Source: Odontocerum albicorne (taxonomy: Eukaryota > Arthropoda > Insecta > Trichoptera > Odontoceridae). From it: 64,000 nucleotides of DNA. The position numbers were made by a program, and so were the translations under genes. Each line of letters starts with the position of its first letter. Positions within the stretch are counted from its first letter, which is position 1. The stretch lies in contig OX463844.1 in NCBI GenBank assembly GCA_949825065.1, positions 28,950,076-29,014,075 on the forward strand, written 5' to 3'. Shown here piece after piece: positions 24,595 through 35,398 of the stretch. The notes beneath the pieces are model-generated. The model was given only the letters and a program-made list of their open reading frames with translations. It was not told where the DNA came from and searched no databases.

Positions 24595-25863
24595 ATGGTG
24601 GTTCTTAGAACAAAAGTCCCGAAATCCTCGGGAACAAACTCAAGCCGCATCATGGACGCCAAGTCACGAGCCAACCCCATGAGGAAGAATTCCGCCCTCT
24701 CCTGTCCTGGTGTAGCTGCAAACACCAGCACCAGCAACTCCAGTGCGTGGATCACTCCACGCAATGGAGTTAAACAATCAACTCCAGTCCCGGCTCAACC
24801 GCTACCGAACCAAAACAGATTCGAGGCACTCCCGGAGGTCGGAGACGCCCCTGGAACACCTGGCTTCCGAGCGCCAGTTAAGAGGATTACCTCGAAGATC
24901 CCACCGGTAATCATTACTTTAGGGGACAAAACACATGGCCAGATAATAAATCTGGCCAAATCTTTTACAAAGGCGGGCATCACGCTCTCCTACAGAGGCA
25001 GAGACCGTGCAGCTGTCAACTGCTCAACGTTGGAAGACCACAAAACTCTCGTGGCTGGCCTGAGAGAGACCCAGGCACCCTTTCACACGTTCACCGCTGA
25101 GGTGGAGCGCAGCAAGCGATCCGTCATCAGGGGCCTCCCAGAGCTCCCGGTAGAGGACATCGCGGCTGATCTAGCCGCCCAAGGGTACAAGCCTCTCCGG
25201 GTTTTCAGGATGAAGACCAAGGGTGCCCCGCTCTATACGGTACTCTTCCCAAATGCCACAAACATTGAGGCTCTTCGGACGGAAGTGACAGTGATTAACT
25301 ACTGTCGCGTCCGCCTGGAGAAATACAAGAACGGTGGCAGGGTAGGCACCCAGTGCTACCGCTGTCAAAACTTTGGCCACGCATCGGCGAACTGTAACCA
25401 CACAGTCCGATGCGTGAAGTGCCTGATGGCGCATGCCACTACCGACTGCCCCAAGAAAGAGCGGGACACCCCTGCGGCCTGCTGTAACTGCGAGGGTGCT
25501 CATCCGGCCAACTATGGTGGTTGCCCCCGCCGCCAACAATACATATCCAGCCTACATAAGAGACGCAGCGTACCGGCTCCCCGGATGGACCATCGCTCGT
25601 GGAGCCAGGTAGCCAGCGGTACTCCAGCCTCACCACCTCACCTACCAGCCTCTCCTATAGCCCCCCTTTCTACTCAAACACTCCACCCTCCTCGTACTCA
25701 GCCCCTGCCCCCGTCCCCGATTAACACGTTCACAAACGGAGAGAGCGAGTTACTCGCCATCATGCGCCTTGTTATCGGAGCCCGGAGCAGGCTCGCTTCT
25801 TGCACCACTAAGCTCGAGAAGACTATGATCTACCTCGAGATCATTGAGCAGCTCGTAGGATAA
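24595..25863 (+). CDS. Jockey-clade ORF1, gag-like nucleic-acid-binding protein
   Basis: A 422-residue protein that packages the element RNA into a ribonucleoprotein. The N-terminal third is low-complexity, rich in Ser, Pro and Asn. A middle domain (about 100-245) precedes three zinc knuckles: C254-x2-C-x4-H-x4-C267, C273-x2-C-x3-H-x4-C285 and C296-x2-C-x3-H-x6-C310. This triplet spacing is typical of Jockey-clade and related gag proteins. A Pro-rich segment (about 343-375) and a short C-terminal helix (about 385-420) follow. The start used is the first ATG in the frame; M20 (24,652) is an alternative. ORF2 begins 5 bases after the stop, so it probably depends on reinitiation or a similar coupled mechanism. 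The frame is intact. A separate 61-codon frame at 24,423-24,608 overlaps the start and is probably leader sequence. Confidence 0.92.
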   Translation: MVVLRTKVPKSSGTNSSRIMDAKSRANPMRKNSALSCPGVAANTSTSNSSAWITPRNGVKQSTPVPAQPLPNQNRFEALPEVGDAPGTPGFRAPVKRITSKIPPVIITLGDKTHGQIINLAKSFTKAGITLSYRGRDRAAVNCSTLEDHKTLVAGLRETQAPFHTFTAEVERSKRSVIRGLPELPVEDIAADLAAQGYKPLRVFRMKTKGAPLYTVLFPNATNIEALRTEVTVINYCRVRLEKYKNGGRVGTQCYRCQNFGHASANCNHTVRCVKCLMAHATTDCPKKERDTPAACCNCEGAHPANYGGCPRRQQYISSLHKRRSVPAPRMDHRSWSQVASGTPASPPHLPASPIAPLSTQTLHPPRTQPLPPSPINTFTNGESELLAIMRLVIGARSRLASCTTKLEKTMIYLEIIEQLVG

Positions 25864-25868
25864 GCGTG

Positions 25869-28566
25869 ATGACGAGTTTCTCTGGAATGAAAGTGCTCTG
25901 CTGGAATGCTTACAGCATGCAGCAGAAGATCGAGGAGCTGATGCTGTTGGTGAACAATTCAGGTATAGATATTGTGCTTGTTACGGAAACTTGGTTAAAA
26001 CCTGTATCTCGTGTGAGAGGCACCGGTGGCTTCACCGTCTATAGATCGGATCGCGTTTCCGGTAGAGGTGGAGGCACCGCGATCCTCATCCGAGACACTA
26101 TCCATCATACCCAACTCCTCACGCCCGCCCTGACAAACTTGGAGGCTACTGCCATCAGCCTCAAGGTTGACAGGGAGACAGTCACAATTGTGGCAGCATA
26201 TTGTACCGGCTATCGTTCACTTCTGGAAAAGGACATCGAGGCAGTGCTGGCCTTGGGGCCCAAGGTCATCATGGCCGGGGACTTCAATGCCAAACACCGT
26301 TACTGGAACTGCTTGAGAGCTAACCCGAACGGAACGACGCTGTACAATTATATGGAAAACCACAACTGTCAAATACTATATCCAAATCAACATACCTGTT
26401 TCACCAACCCCCGTAGCCCTTCTACACTGGACATTGCCGTAGTCAAAAACTACCCTAACATCTCTGGCTTGACTGCTCTAGAAGCTCTCTCGTCAGACCA
26501 CCTCCCAGTCTACTTCACATTGGGAGTGAGGCCGATTGCTAGCCTCAGGGAGCAGTACGACTACGCCAATGCTGACTGGAAGGGTTACAAAGCCTACCTC
26601 CACAACCAGCTCTGCCTATCACCAGAAACTCTGGTGAGCCCACAGGACATCGATACCGCGATAGATACCATCTCCACCTTCATCCATAATGCCCGTGATG
26701 AAAATGTTCCCCTCAAAATTGTCACTCCATATAAAATAAATCTTACTCCTCATATCAAACTCCTTATATCTCTAAAAAACAAACAAAGACAGACCTACAG
26801 ACGTACACTAGACAAACGTGACAAAACACTTCTAAACGTCCTCCAAGATGAAATCAAAAAAGAAATCCGCCTACTTAAAAACCAGCTATGGCAGAGAAAA
26901 TTGGCAGCTCTAGAACCGGGTAACGGTACTCTCTGGCGAGTCGTCAAGGGTATTAAGTGCTCGTCTCAAAGCATACCACCTCTGCGCACAGCCTCAGGGT
27001 TGGCTGTTTCTGGCATTGACAAGGCTAATGCCTTGGCGGACGCTTATGAGAATACGTACTCAATCACTTCCGATCTTGGAAATGTTGATGTCAACAAAGC
27101 TGTCGAGGACACTCTCACCAGCTTTGCTTACTCCCCGACCAACCAAAACGAGGTGCAACTTTGCACCCCGTCCGAAATTGGTCGTATCCTTGACAGACTT
27201 AAAACACGAAAAGCACCAGGTCCCGACAATATACACAATAGTCTTCTTAAACAGTTACCACTCAAAGCGAGGATTTTTCTTACTAAAATAATAAATGCTT
27301 CACTCCTTAATGGCTATTTTCCGAGTATTTGGAAAGTAGCCAATATTGTTCCTATTCACAAGCCAAATAAACCTACCGAAAATCCAACTAGCTACAGGCC
27401 CATCAGCCTTCTTCCAGGTCTTGGCAAGATCCTTGAGAGAGTGGTTGCCTCAAGGTTAGTGTTCCATCACGAATCCAATAATACATTCCCTCATGAGCAA
27501 TTTGGATTTAGAACAAGACAACACGGTCCAGCAACTTACCCGTGTCGTGGAAGACGTGTCGATGGGCTTCAATAGGAACATAAGTACTGGCATGGTACTG
27601 TTGGACCTCGAGAAGGCTTTTGATACTGTCTGGCACGATGGCCTTCTTCACAAACTTCTCCTCACTGGCACTCCACTCTATCTCGTGAAACTACTTCAAT
27701 CCTACCTTTCCAATAGAAGTTTCACAGTCACCACTCATCATTCTACGTCATCCGCCAGGCCCATCCCTATGGGTGTCCCCCAAGGCAGTATACTTGGACC
27801 ATGTCTATTTAATATTTACACACACGACATTCCTACTCCCCCAAACTGTAAACTCGCACTATTTGCTGACGATGCGGCATGCTACGCATCGTCACTCAAG
27901 GTGGATCGAGCTGGTCGCTGTCTTCAGATTTCTCTTGAGATCCTTGAGAAATACTACCAGGACTGGAGGCTCAAAATCAATGACGCCAAAACTGAGGCCA
28001 TCATGTTCTCCCGAAAAATCAAGGAAAGAGTGCCGTCGATGCCCTTATTCATCGGTGGTTGCCTGGTTGAGTGGCAGGACGTGGTTAAATACCTCGGCCT
28101 GCACCTTGACCGGCGACTGACGTGGAAAACCCATTTGAATACCATCAGACAGAAGGGTCACAAGGGCATAGGGGCTATCAGTTCGATATTTCATCGACGC
28201 AGCTTCCTTTCACCCAAAAATAAGCTCCTCCTCTATAAAACCCTTATTCGTCCTATCTTGACCTACGCTGCACCCGTTTGGGGTAGTGTGAGCAATACGG
28301 ATCACCTGAAACTCCAGAGAGTGCAGAACAAGGCATTCAAGATATCTTTTAACACCCATCCCAGAACAAATCTTACCCGACTTCACGCTGAACAGCGAGA
28401 AGAAACCCTACAACACCACATCCTCGCTTGGACCGTGAAGTTCTATAAAAGCCAACAAAATCACAGAAATCCCTTAGTCGCTGCCCTGGGGGCTTACGAG
28501 AGAAAATCCGACCTACCCTTTCGTTATAAGCACAAGCTCCCGAAGCATTATCTGTTGCCTGACTAG
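25869..28566 (+). pseudogene. Jockey-clade ORF2 (endonuclease and reverse transcriptase), one frameshift
   Basis: The first frame (25,869-27,575) starts with an APE-type endonuclease: WN at residues 12-13, ETW at 40-42, GDFNAKH at 137-143, LDIAV at 187-191 and SSDH at 208-211, all the expected catalytic positions. RT motifs follow: APGPD near 27,215, YRPISLLPGLGKILE near 27,390 and EQFGFR near 27,500. The protein then continues in another frame from about 27,520 (TVQQLTRVV, LLDLEKAFDTVWHDG, GVPQGSILGP, FADD at 27,862-27,873) to the stop at 28,566. The two frames differ by what looks like a 2-base loss in a CA-rich spot at about 27,513-27,525; adding 2 bases makes the whole region 900 codons with the stop, the usual length. 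ATG at 25,869 is the first start in frame. Translation is broken here, but every catalytic motif survives. Confidence 0.93.
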
Positions 28567-28879
28567 TCCACCTACAGTATTAGCTGGGACGACCAAGGTC
28601 TGAGTGAATGTGATGGAATACAAGTAGCCTGAACGAGTGGACTTGTTTTTGCTGAATAATTAGTGTAAGAATTGTTATCTAGTTATAAGTAGTATGTAGG
28701 TGTTAATTATTTCTAAGATCTCATATATTAAGATTGAATAAATAAAATAAAATGATATGTAGGAAAATAAGATTAAGTAAGTGCGTAAATTATAACATAT
28801 AATTAAGATTAGTTAAGTAATAAATTTGTATATAGGTATAGCCTTGACAAATGTTTGTATAGTAATTTACTTGTTTAAT

Positions 28880-28900
28880 AAAAAAAAAAAAAAAAAAAAA
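28880..28900 (+). other. A-tail of the Jockey-clade element
   Basis: A run of about 21 A residues follows TTGTTTAAT and ends the 3' UTR. It marks the 3' end of the insertion. Confidence 0.9.
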
Positions 28901-29094
28901 TGCTACAGAATTAGCAACGGCTAATTGCCCTGTTGTAATACGTTCTACTTGTCACCAAAACAACATCTCTCAGACACAGATCCGAAAAATACAATCGAAA
29001 CATTCCATTAAATAACTTATATATTATTGTATATAAAAATACGACGTTTAAACTAAATTCGTTCGTAACATTTAAGTCAATGTAATGATCTTTA

Positions 29095-29222
29095 ATGATC
29101 TTTAAAAGTATGAGACAAAGGAGTTATGTGTGAATATGGATGAGGTGAGAGTTGTGGGCATGGATAAAAAGCCATAGATATAAGGTTTTTCTGCCTATTC
29201 TAAACGATACATGGCGTTAAGG
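29095..29222 (+). pseudogene. Non-LTR RT C-terminal remnant, very short
   Basis: NMDEVRVVGMDKKP followed by stops and FSAYSKRYMALR matches the MD-x-DEA..VC..KKAW..SAYP block at 23.1 kb. Only the last 40 codons and the start of the 3' UTR remain. Confidence 0.6.
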
Positions 29223-29502
29223 TAATAAGACAATACTTACGAATATCATGGAACAGCCCGGCAGCTAAATTAAAAACTGGAGTCAAGAAATTCCGAATGC
29301 AACTGAGTAGAATTAAATGAAACAAAGTGACTGACATAATTAAACTATTGAAGCAATTTCTTGACATTTAAAAGTTCCCTGTTATTTTTTTGTATTGCAT
29401 AAGGATATAATTTGCATTCAGAGTCGTTGCCCAGTTTTGGCAAAAATGTATACTATGCGGTTGGAATTTTTCATAAAAGTGTTTTGGCATGGCTTCAATT
29501 GA

Positions 29503-29686
29503 ATGCTGGCTGAAATCGAAGAGTGGTGCAACCACAAAATCTATCCTGGTATGCGAAAGAGTCTTAGTATTCCGGCGGGGCGCCGCGCGCCGCCCCTGCG
29601 GTCGCCGGGGGCGGATCCGTGGGGGCGGATCCCCATACATTATTTATATCGGCGTCTCCGCCCAAAGAAAAATGTCCCGGCCGATG
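29503..29686 (+). other. CpG-rich candidate first coding exon
   Basis: A plus-strand frame starts at an ATG (MLAEIEEWCNHKIYPGM) directly after an in-frame TGA. It runs 61 codons through a very GC-rich core (29,570-29,640) to ...RRLRPKKNVPAD, where GAT|GTGAGTATT gives a good splice-donor match in phase 0. The opposite strand and another frame are also open, as is common in GC-rich DNA. No protein family is recognised. It may be a host exon or CpG-rich mobile-element debris. Confidence 0.3.
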
Positions 29687-29809
29687 TGAGTATTGTCCAA
29701 GGTAAAATTTTAATATATCACATGTTTCAGATAGGGATTCAATATAGTAACAAACATATTGATTTTCGAAGCAATCGTTATATTAAGAATATTTAAAGAA
29801 GACTATTTC

Positions 29810-29883
29810 TTTCTTGTCATGTTTTAGTTAAGAGCCGGCTTAAAGCAATAACGATATTATTTTTTTCAAAAAAATATTCTTAG
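29810..29883. repeat. 74-bp direct repeat, left copy
   Basis: TTTCTTGTCATGTTTTAG through AAAAAAATATTCTTAG recurs at 31,868-31,941 with about three substitutions. The two copies, about 2.06 kb apart, enclose an RT remnant and the mariner at 30,481-31,768. Confidence 0.92.
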
Positions 29884-29984
29884 TCCCAACGAATGATTTC
29901 CATATAATTTGTCAGTATCTTCTAAGTGCAAGAAATAATACATTTTTTCCTAAGAAATCGAAAATAAAGAACTATTTCTTATGC

Positions 29985-30185
29985 AGTTCTTCATCATCAT
30001 CATGTCATGTGCTTATTGGGGTAGGCAGAAAAAAGATACATTAATTATATCCTGGTATACGTGTATATCTTTTACTTCTACCACGATCATACATGTCGTC
30101 GTGTATACTTTCCCTTTTAAAAAGTTTTTAATTCTTTCAGAATTTGATTTATTTGCTCATTCCATATTTTCGTAGGTTTTTTGGA
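29985..30185 (-). pseudogene. Non-LTR RT 3'-end remnant
   Basis: The minus strand reads ESIHDDMYDRGRSKRYTRI near 30,060-30,115, parallel to ESIHGEVFERDRSDKG at 39,700-39,750, and ends in FFLPTP and a CATGATGATGATG tail. It belongs to the family whose C-terminal block is clearest at 23.1 kb. Confidence 0.6.
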
Positions 30186-30480
30186 GGACAAGACCGGTAG
30201 CGAGGATGCCAGAGGGTTTTCAGCCCACATCCTTGTACACGTAAATTATATTACAAAATAAGAGAAAATAAACACGTGCTATGATTATAAGTAAAATAAA
30301 TGTGTACAAATATGCTTTAAAATATAAACAATTGTACCACTCTAATACATACAAGAATCTATGAATACCACATAATCAAATTATTTGCAAAACTTAAAAA
30401 ACTATGTTGAAAATCAACAGGGAGCTGCTTTTACGTGTCAAACATGTTTTTCAAGGAAGAGAAAATAAAAATTGAAACTA

Positions 30481-31768
30481 GTTTTAAAGTCAAAAAGTTT
30501 TGAAAGCGGAAATGAAAATACATTTTTTTGGGGGGAAATCACTTTTATTGCTCAGTATAGTCTCCCATAAGATCAATACACTTGGTCCAACGATCTTCCA
30601 ACTTTGTTGTCCCATCACGGAAGTGACTTTCTGGAAGGCCTGCAAAATACTCCTCTACGACGGCTATAACCTCTTCGTTTGATGAAAAATGCTTTCCACG
30701 AAGGAATTTTTTGAGGTGTGAGAACAGCCAAAAGTCAGAGGGAGCTAAATCTGGCGAAAAGGGTGGATGCTGCAACAATTCGTACCCCAATTCACTGATT
30801 TTCGCGATGGTTTTTTGAGCTGTGTGAGCAGGTGCATTGTCTTGATGAAAAATGATTTTTTCTTCTGCAAACCGGGTCTTTTTTCACAATTTTTTCACAA
30901 CTGGTCCAAAAGGTCACAATAATAATCAGAGTTGATTATCTTACCAGTTTGGAGATAATCTATCAATAAAATTCCTTTTGCATCCCAAAAAACTGACGCT
31001 AACACCTTCTTGGCCGATTTCTGGACACGAACTCGCTTCGGAGCCAAAGTGCCTGGTTCAAACCACTCCTTAGCCTCTTGTTTTGATTCAGGATCATGGT
31101 GGTAGACCCAAGTCTCATCCATAGTGATGAATCGACGCAGAAAATTCTATTTATCCTTTCGAAATTGCTCCAAATGTTGCTCAGAAAGTCGCATTCGAAC
31201 GATTTTTTGTTGCGTTGTTAGCAAATGCGGCACCCATTGTGTACACAGTTTTTTGAAACCCAAAACTTCAGCCAAAATATGCCATGTGGTTCCATGTAAG
31301 ATGCCTATGGTGTCAGCTATCACATCCACAGTCGATCGATGATCTTCCAAAACCATATCCTGTATTTTCGCTATGATTTCTGGTGTTGATGCACTTTTTG
31401 GACGTCCTGAGCGTGGATCGTCTTCAACGCTTGTACGGCCACGCTTAAACTCCAAAACCCATCGGTGAACGGTTGGAAATGAAGGAGAAGACTCCTTTAA
31501 TACTTTCACCATCTTTGCATGGATCTCAGTAGCCGATAAACCTTCCAAAACAAAGAATTTAATCACTGCACGATATTCGGATTTTTCCATTGTTAAAAAA
31601 TACACTGACACGTCAACTTCAAATGGCTTGTAAACAAAGAATGAATTGACAGATCGCAATGAAATTTTGAGTACGTTCTTATGAAAGATGAATTATTAAA
31701 ATGGCCTAGAAATTTTGGTTTTCTACTGCTCCATAGATGTCGCTTTCAAAACTTTTTGACTAACCTAG
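30481..31768 (-). mobile_element. Mariner element (lineage 2), full-length dead copy
   Basis: The element is about 1,288 bp. The right end reads CGCTTTCAAAACTTTTTGAC then TAACCTAG before TA at 31,769; the left end carries the complementary CAAAAAGTTTTGAAAGCG but its outermost bases have diverged after TA at 30,479. Sibling copy at 36,793-37,976. Confidence 0.9.
30545..31590 (-). pseudogene. Mariner transposase pseudogene (lineage 2, copy 1)
   Basis: The start is the ATG at 31,588-31,590 (MEKSEYRAVIKFFVLEGLS). The N-terminal half has the two helix-turn-helix regions, a GRPKS linker and WVPHLL. MDETWVYHHDPES holds the first catalytic Asp, FHQDNAPAH the second and SPDLAPSDFWLF the third, with DD34D spacing. 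Three lesions are visible. A TAG (31,147-31,149) replaces a Lys codon that is intact in copy 2. A TGA (30,895-30,897) after LLDQL is shared with copy 2. One A is lost from a run near 30,855, shifting the frame. The protein ends in GDYTEQ. Confidence 0.93.
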
Positions 31769-31867
31769 TATATAAAAGTTCAATGTTCTGTTGAAAACAT
31801 AAAACAAGTGTATGAAGTTTGATTTTATACATTTAAACAAACAATTGAATTTTTGTAATAATATTAC

Positions 31868-31941
31868 TTTCTTGTCATGTTTTAGTCAAGAGTCAGCTTA
31901 AAGCAATAACGATATTATTTTTTTCAAAAAAATATTCTTAG
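31868..31941. repeat. 74-bp direct repeat, right copy
   Basis: See the left copy at 29,810-29,883; here it directly follows the spacer after the mariner and continues into TATATAAAAATATAC. Confidence 0.92.
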
Positions 31942-32115
31942 TATATAAAAATATACTCGTACTTGTACACGAAAATACACATCTATAAGAATTTTGTCCA
32001 ATAGGTTTGTTGACTTTAATGGAATCTGGTTCACTATTTTTAAAACAATACTGCCATAAAAAATCAATATTAAATTTATTTCTTTTTAATTAAGAAATCT
32101 TGAACAATTTTCACT

Positions 32116-32308
32116 TTGTAATTTGTTTTATCACACTGTTTATTCCACTTTACATATTTAACGGTACAACCCTACCAGTTTCAAGATTTTACCCACATCA
32201 TCAGGGGAGCACAAACAAGTATTGTTTGTGCTCCCCTGATGATGAGGTGAAAACCTTGAAACCGGTACATTAAGTGGAATAAACAGTGTTTGATAAAACA
32301 AATTACAA
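32116..32308. repeat. Large inverted repeat, arms 103 and 86 nt, 3-nt loop
   Basis: The centre is a perfect 23-bp hairpin (32,196-32,218 with 32,222-32,244). Pairing then continues outward through TTGAAAC-GGT and AGTGGAATAAACAGTGT to TTGTAATTTG at the ends. The left arm has about 17 extra bases. Each arm, read outward, looks like a retroelement 3' end (CTGATGATG..GAAAC.GGTA..AATAAA), so this may be two such ends joined head to head, or a foldback element. Confidence 0.92.
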
Positions 32309-33176
32309 TGTCTTTAAACCTCCACAATATTAATACCTTAACTATAAAAAAATATATAATTTTTCCTTTAATTTAAAAACATGAAATATTTTCAAAAACT
32401 TATCGATCCATTAATAAAACGAAAAGAAAAAGAAAGTTTGTGTGTTTTTTTCGTTCAAAAATATATCTTAAATTATGTTGTCAATACCTTTTGCGTTTCC
32501 TTATTTAAAGTTATATAAGAAAATGACCGCAATCTCTCGCATTATCTTCTGGGGTCCCAAAATGATTTAGCCGGGCGGGTCTTCATTTATTTTTATTAGC
32601 AGTTCAGTGCGCTGAAGGCCAAATTCGGTGCTGGGGAGGAAACTCGACAAAAAGATATTTTACCTAAATGTCCACAATATACGGAGCCTCGATTGAGGCC
32701 ATTTTTTCTGATCTAAAGTCATATGAAGACATAACGCTTTGGGAAATGGTATTCCGCCTACCAAAGACGCCTTTCGAAGCTAAATAAGGTCACCAGCTAT
32801 TTTTGTCCTAAGCCTGTCTATGTTAAAACGCAGTTTCAATTTATCGAAAAATTGTTATAATATTTCTTAGCTTAAAGTTATTTGTTGATAATCTGAAAAT
32901 ATTAAATATAGCTAAGAAATTATGGAAGTGATTGCATTTATTTTGATACGCGATAGTAACGAAGCGAGAAATTAAAAAAATACATGGAAAAAATATTATA
33001 TTGATTTTTACTGATACTGCGGTTTGGAATTATAGCTTAAAATGAAATACTGCGTTTGTTTCTCGTGACTTATGGGTAAAACGTGGGTTTAATATAACGT
33101 TAGTTTTTGAGTGAGAGATTTGAGATTTTCAATTGTAAGATATAATAAGATAATAAGTTTTTGAGAGTTTTTACTT
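32309..33176. other. AT-rich spacer
   Basis: Nothing recognised. A GC-richer stretch at 32,530-32,820 has no readable motif. Confidence 0.45.
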
Positions 33177-33282
33177 AACTCTACTTTTCAGGCCAATTGC
33201 ACAGCCCTTGTGATCGCCTTGAAAGGTGAAGAATGTGTGACATGTTAAAACGGGCTGTGTGATCGACCTGAAAAGTCGAGTT
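33177..33282. repeat. Imperfect inverted repeat, 31-nt arms
   Basis: AACTCTACTTTTCAGG..CACAGCCC (33,177-33,207) pairs with GGGCTGTGTGATCGACCTGA onward to 33,282, with several mismatches and a loop of about 44 nt. Confidence 0.75.
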
Positions 33283-35131
33283 ATCGACTAAACATAATTT
33301 TCTCAATTTAAGCAAGCTTTGTAAAATCAAATAATGGAGTAGCGTTTTTAACATATTATGTCATAGATATCATTTACATATTGATAAAAACGTTAAGTTT
33401 TGGTATATTATTGCATTGACAAAAAATAGCTAAAAGTTATATGTTAATTGTTATTCTCTTTGAAAATTTCAGGGGGTGCCTTGTTTATTAAAAAGTGTTT
33501 TATTGTTAAAACGATTCTTCAACTTCTTCATAATCTATTCCTCTTATATGTGAGGATGGTGATCTTAATAGGATACGTTTCTCTTAAGAAACTTTCTCCA
33601 TCCAGAGCGTCACTAAGCCATTTTGGAAGAGTCCTGTAACGAACTCTTAGTGTGATTACTTTATGATGGGTTAGTGTTAGATCGGGTACTTGCAACCGTA
33701 CACAATAGTTTTTCAAACTGTTCGTTTCCAAGCTAATTTTCTTAAAACTGCATTGTACATCGTATGAAAGAAAGTTGGCCTTTTTCTAACAATTAGTCAG
33801 TCTCATAAAAAAATAACTAAGATTTTTAACGACGATCTTGATAAATGGATTCATCAATAGTGCAAGGAATGCTTGGTTTACTGCATTAAGCTTTATAACA
33901 TCTAAACACTTGTTTATATTATAGCTCATCTGACATTAACTTCATGATATGATCAACAGCATGAAGACGTTATTTGTTCAAGTTTGTAAGTGTGGATTAT
34001 TGTACGAACGTATATGTTTCTTTGGTGTGGTCATTCCTTGGAGTAATACGTAGAATGAATGATCATTTGATAAGAGTGCATGAAAATCAAACAAAGAAAA
34101 TAATCGAAAAGGACTTGCTTTAAATAATTTTGCAAATTTTTTTTGAATTAGTTTATACTTTCCCAAATATGCAAGCTAAACGAAGTAAAAATCCAGAGTT
34201 AAATATGTCTGAATATTTAAAATATTAATATTCACAAAAATTTAAGAAATCTAATAAAAAGCCCCACGATGGTTAAATAAAATTAAATTAAGTCTTAGAG
34301 TAGTAAAATTAATTTTATTATTTTATCGTTATTTTTACTAGCATCGTTTCTGATTTTCGGTAGGAAATATAAATCGATGAAAATTAGTAAACCATGCCTA
34401 GTTTCAAATATTATATTAAATTAATTGTTAATATAAAATTGAAACATCGTCACTTCGATTAATTAATTTAAAGGAATAAATTGATTGCGTTAATAAAAAT
34501 GGTTTCATAAGCATGTTTTAATAAAATTAACACATCTTTAAGTCTTATTTAAGTAGTGTTTTTTTTATGTACCCAGATAAAAATGGCTGGAAATATTTCC
34601 AGTGTAGAAACTGAAATAAATAGTTATAATAATACCACCAGGAGGCTAACTGCCTCGGTCTACTTAAAGAGTCCTGAATATACTCTGAGTAAGGGTGGCT
34701 AGATGCAAGGTAAACATATATTGTAGAATGGGGTTTCTTGAACGAAAACAGCATTGAAATTTACTGTTGGGCAACATAGAATTCAAAACACACGTTAACT
34801 TGTCTGAATATCGGTACTTCAAATCAAGAGCTGATTGATGCGAATGATATGTGCATCTCTAAATCTTCTAAAAGAAAAAAAATGTGGCATTATAAAAAAT
34901 TAATGGTTCGGACACGAAATTTAATGACTGAATAAAGGGCACTTGTATTCATAGATTTTTGTTTTTTTTTTCTTGATTGGTATAATAAATTAAACACACC
35001 TGTGCATTCAGTTTTGAGAAATTTAAGTGAACAACATACAGTGTCCCATTAGGTATACATAAGTGTAAAAACGATCAATTGCGTCTTTTGACCAACGAGT
35101 CCGATTTGTATTAACTGTTTTGCACTTCGTT
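33283..35131. other. AT-rich spacer
   Basis: Only short AT-driven frames (for example 33,448-33,639, 34,545-34,754). No element recognised. Confidence 0.5.
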
Positions 35132-35398
35132 AATTGGATGTAATGTGTCTGTCAACTTGACTATGTGCAGTCCAGAATTGGATGTAATATGTCTGTCAAC
35201 TTGACTATGTGCAGTCCAGAATTGGATGTAATATGTCTGTCAACTTGACTATGTGCAGTCCAGAATTGGATGTAATATGTCTGTCAACTTGACTATGTGC
35301 AGTCCAGAATTGGATGTAATGTGTCTGTCAACTTGACTATGTGCAGTCCAGAATTGGATGTAATATGTCTGTCAACTTGACTATGTGCACTCCAGAAT
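35132..35398. repeat. 44-bp minisatellite, six copies
   Basis: AATTGGATGTAATATGTCTG starts at 35,132, 35,176, 35,220, 35,264, 35,308 and 35,352, exactly 44 apart. Copies differ at only one or two positions (A or G in TAATRTG; the last copy has CACTCC for CAGTCC). Confidence 0.98.

Larger units (their letters stand above)
24140..28900 (+). mobile_element. Jockey-clade non-LTR retrotransposon, nearly complete
   Basis: The element contains a 5' leader, ORF1 (gag-like), ORF2 (endonuclease and reverse transcriptase), a 3' UTR of about 310 bases and an A-tail of about 21 bases ending at 28,900. It copies itself through an RNA that is reverse-transcribed at a nicked chromosomal site. Base composition and codon use are much GC-richer than the flanks. 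The 5' boundary is not resolved: the sequence changes character between about 24,140 and 24,420, and no target-site duplication matching the bases after the A-tail (TGCTACAGAATTAGC) was found upstream. Apart from one frameshift in ORF2 the copy looks young. Confidence 0.9.

Noticed and set aside
24423..24608. A 61-codon ORF upstream of Jockey ORF1.
   Set aside because: It overlaps the ORF1 start in another frame and has no motif; best read as leader sequence.
25171..25636. Antisense ORFs inside Jockey ORF1.
   Set aside because: Shadows of a GC-rich coding region on the other strand.
32196..32290. CTGATGA..GAAA in the inverted repeat looks like a hammerhead ribozyme core.
   Set aside because: Helix II would need an extra base after CTGATGA, no NUH cleavage site sits at the required place beside helix I, and helix III does not form in either arm. 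The motif words alone are not enough.
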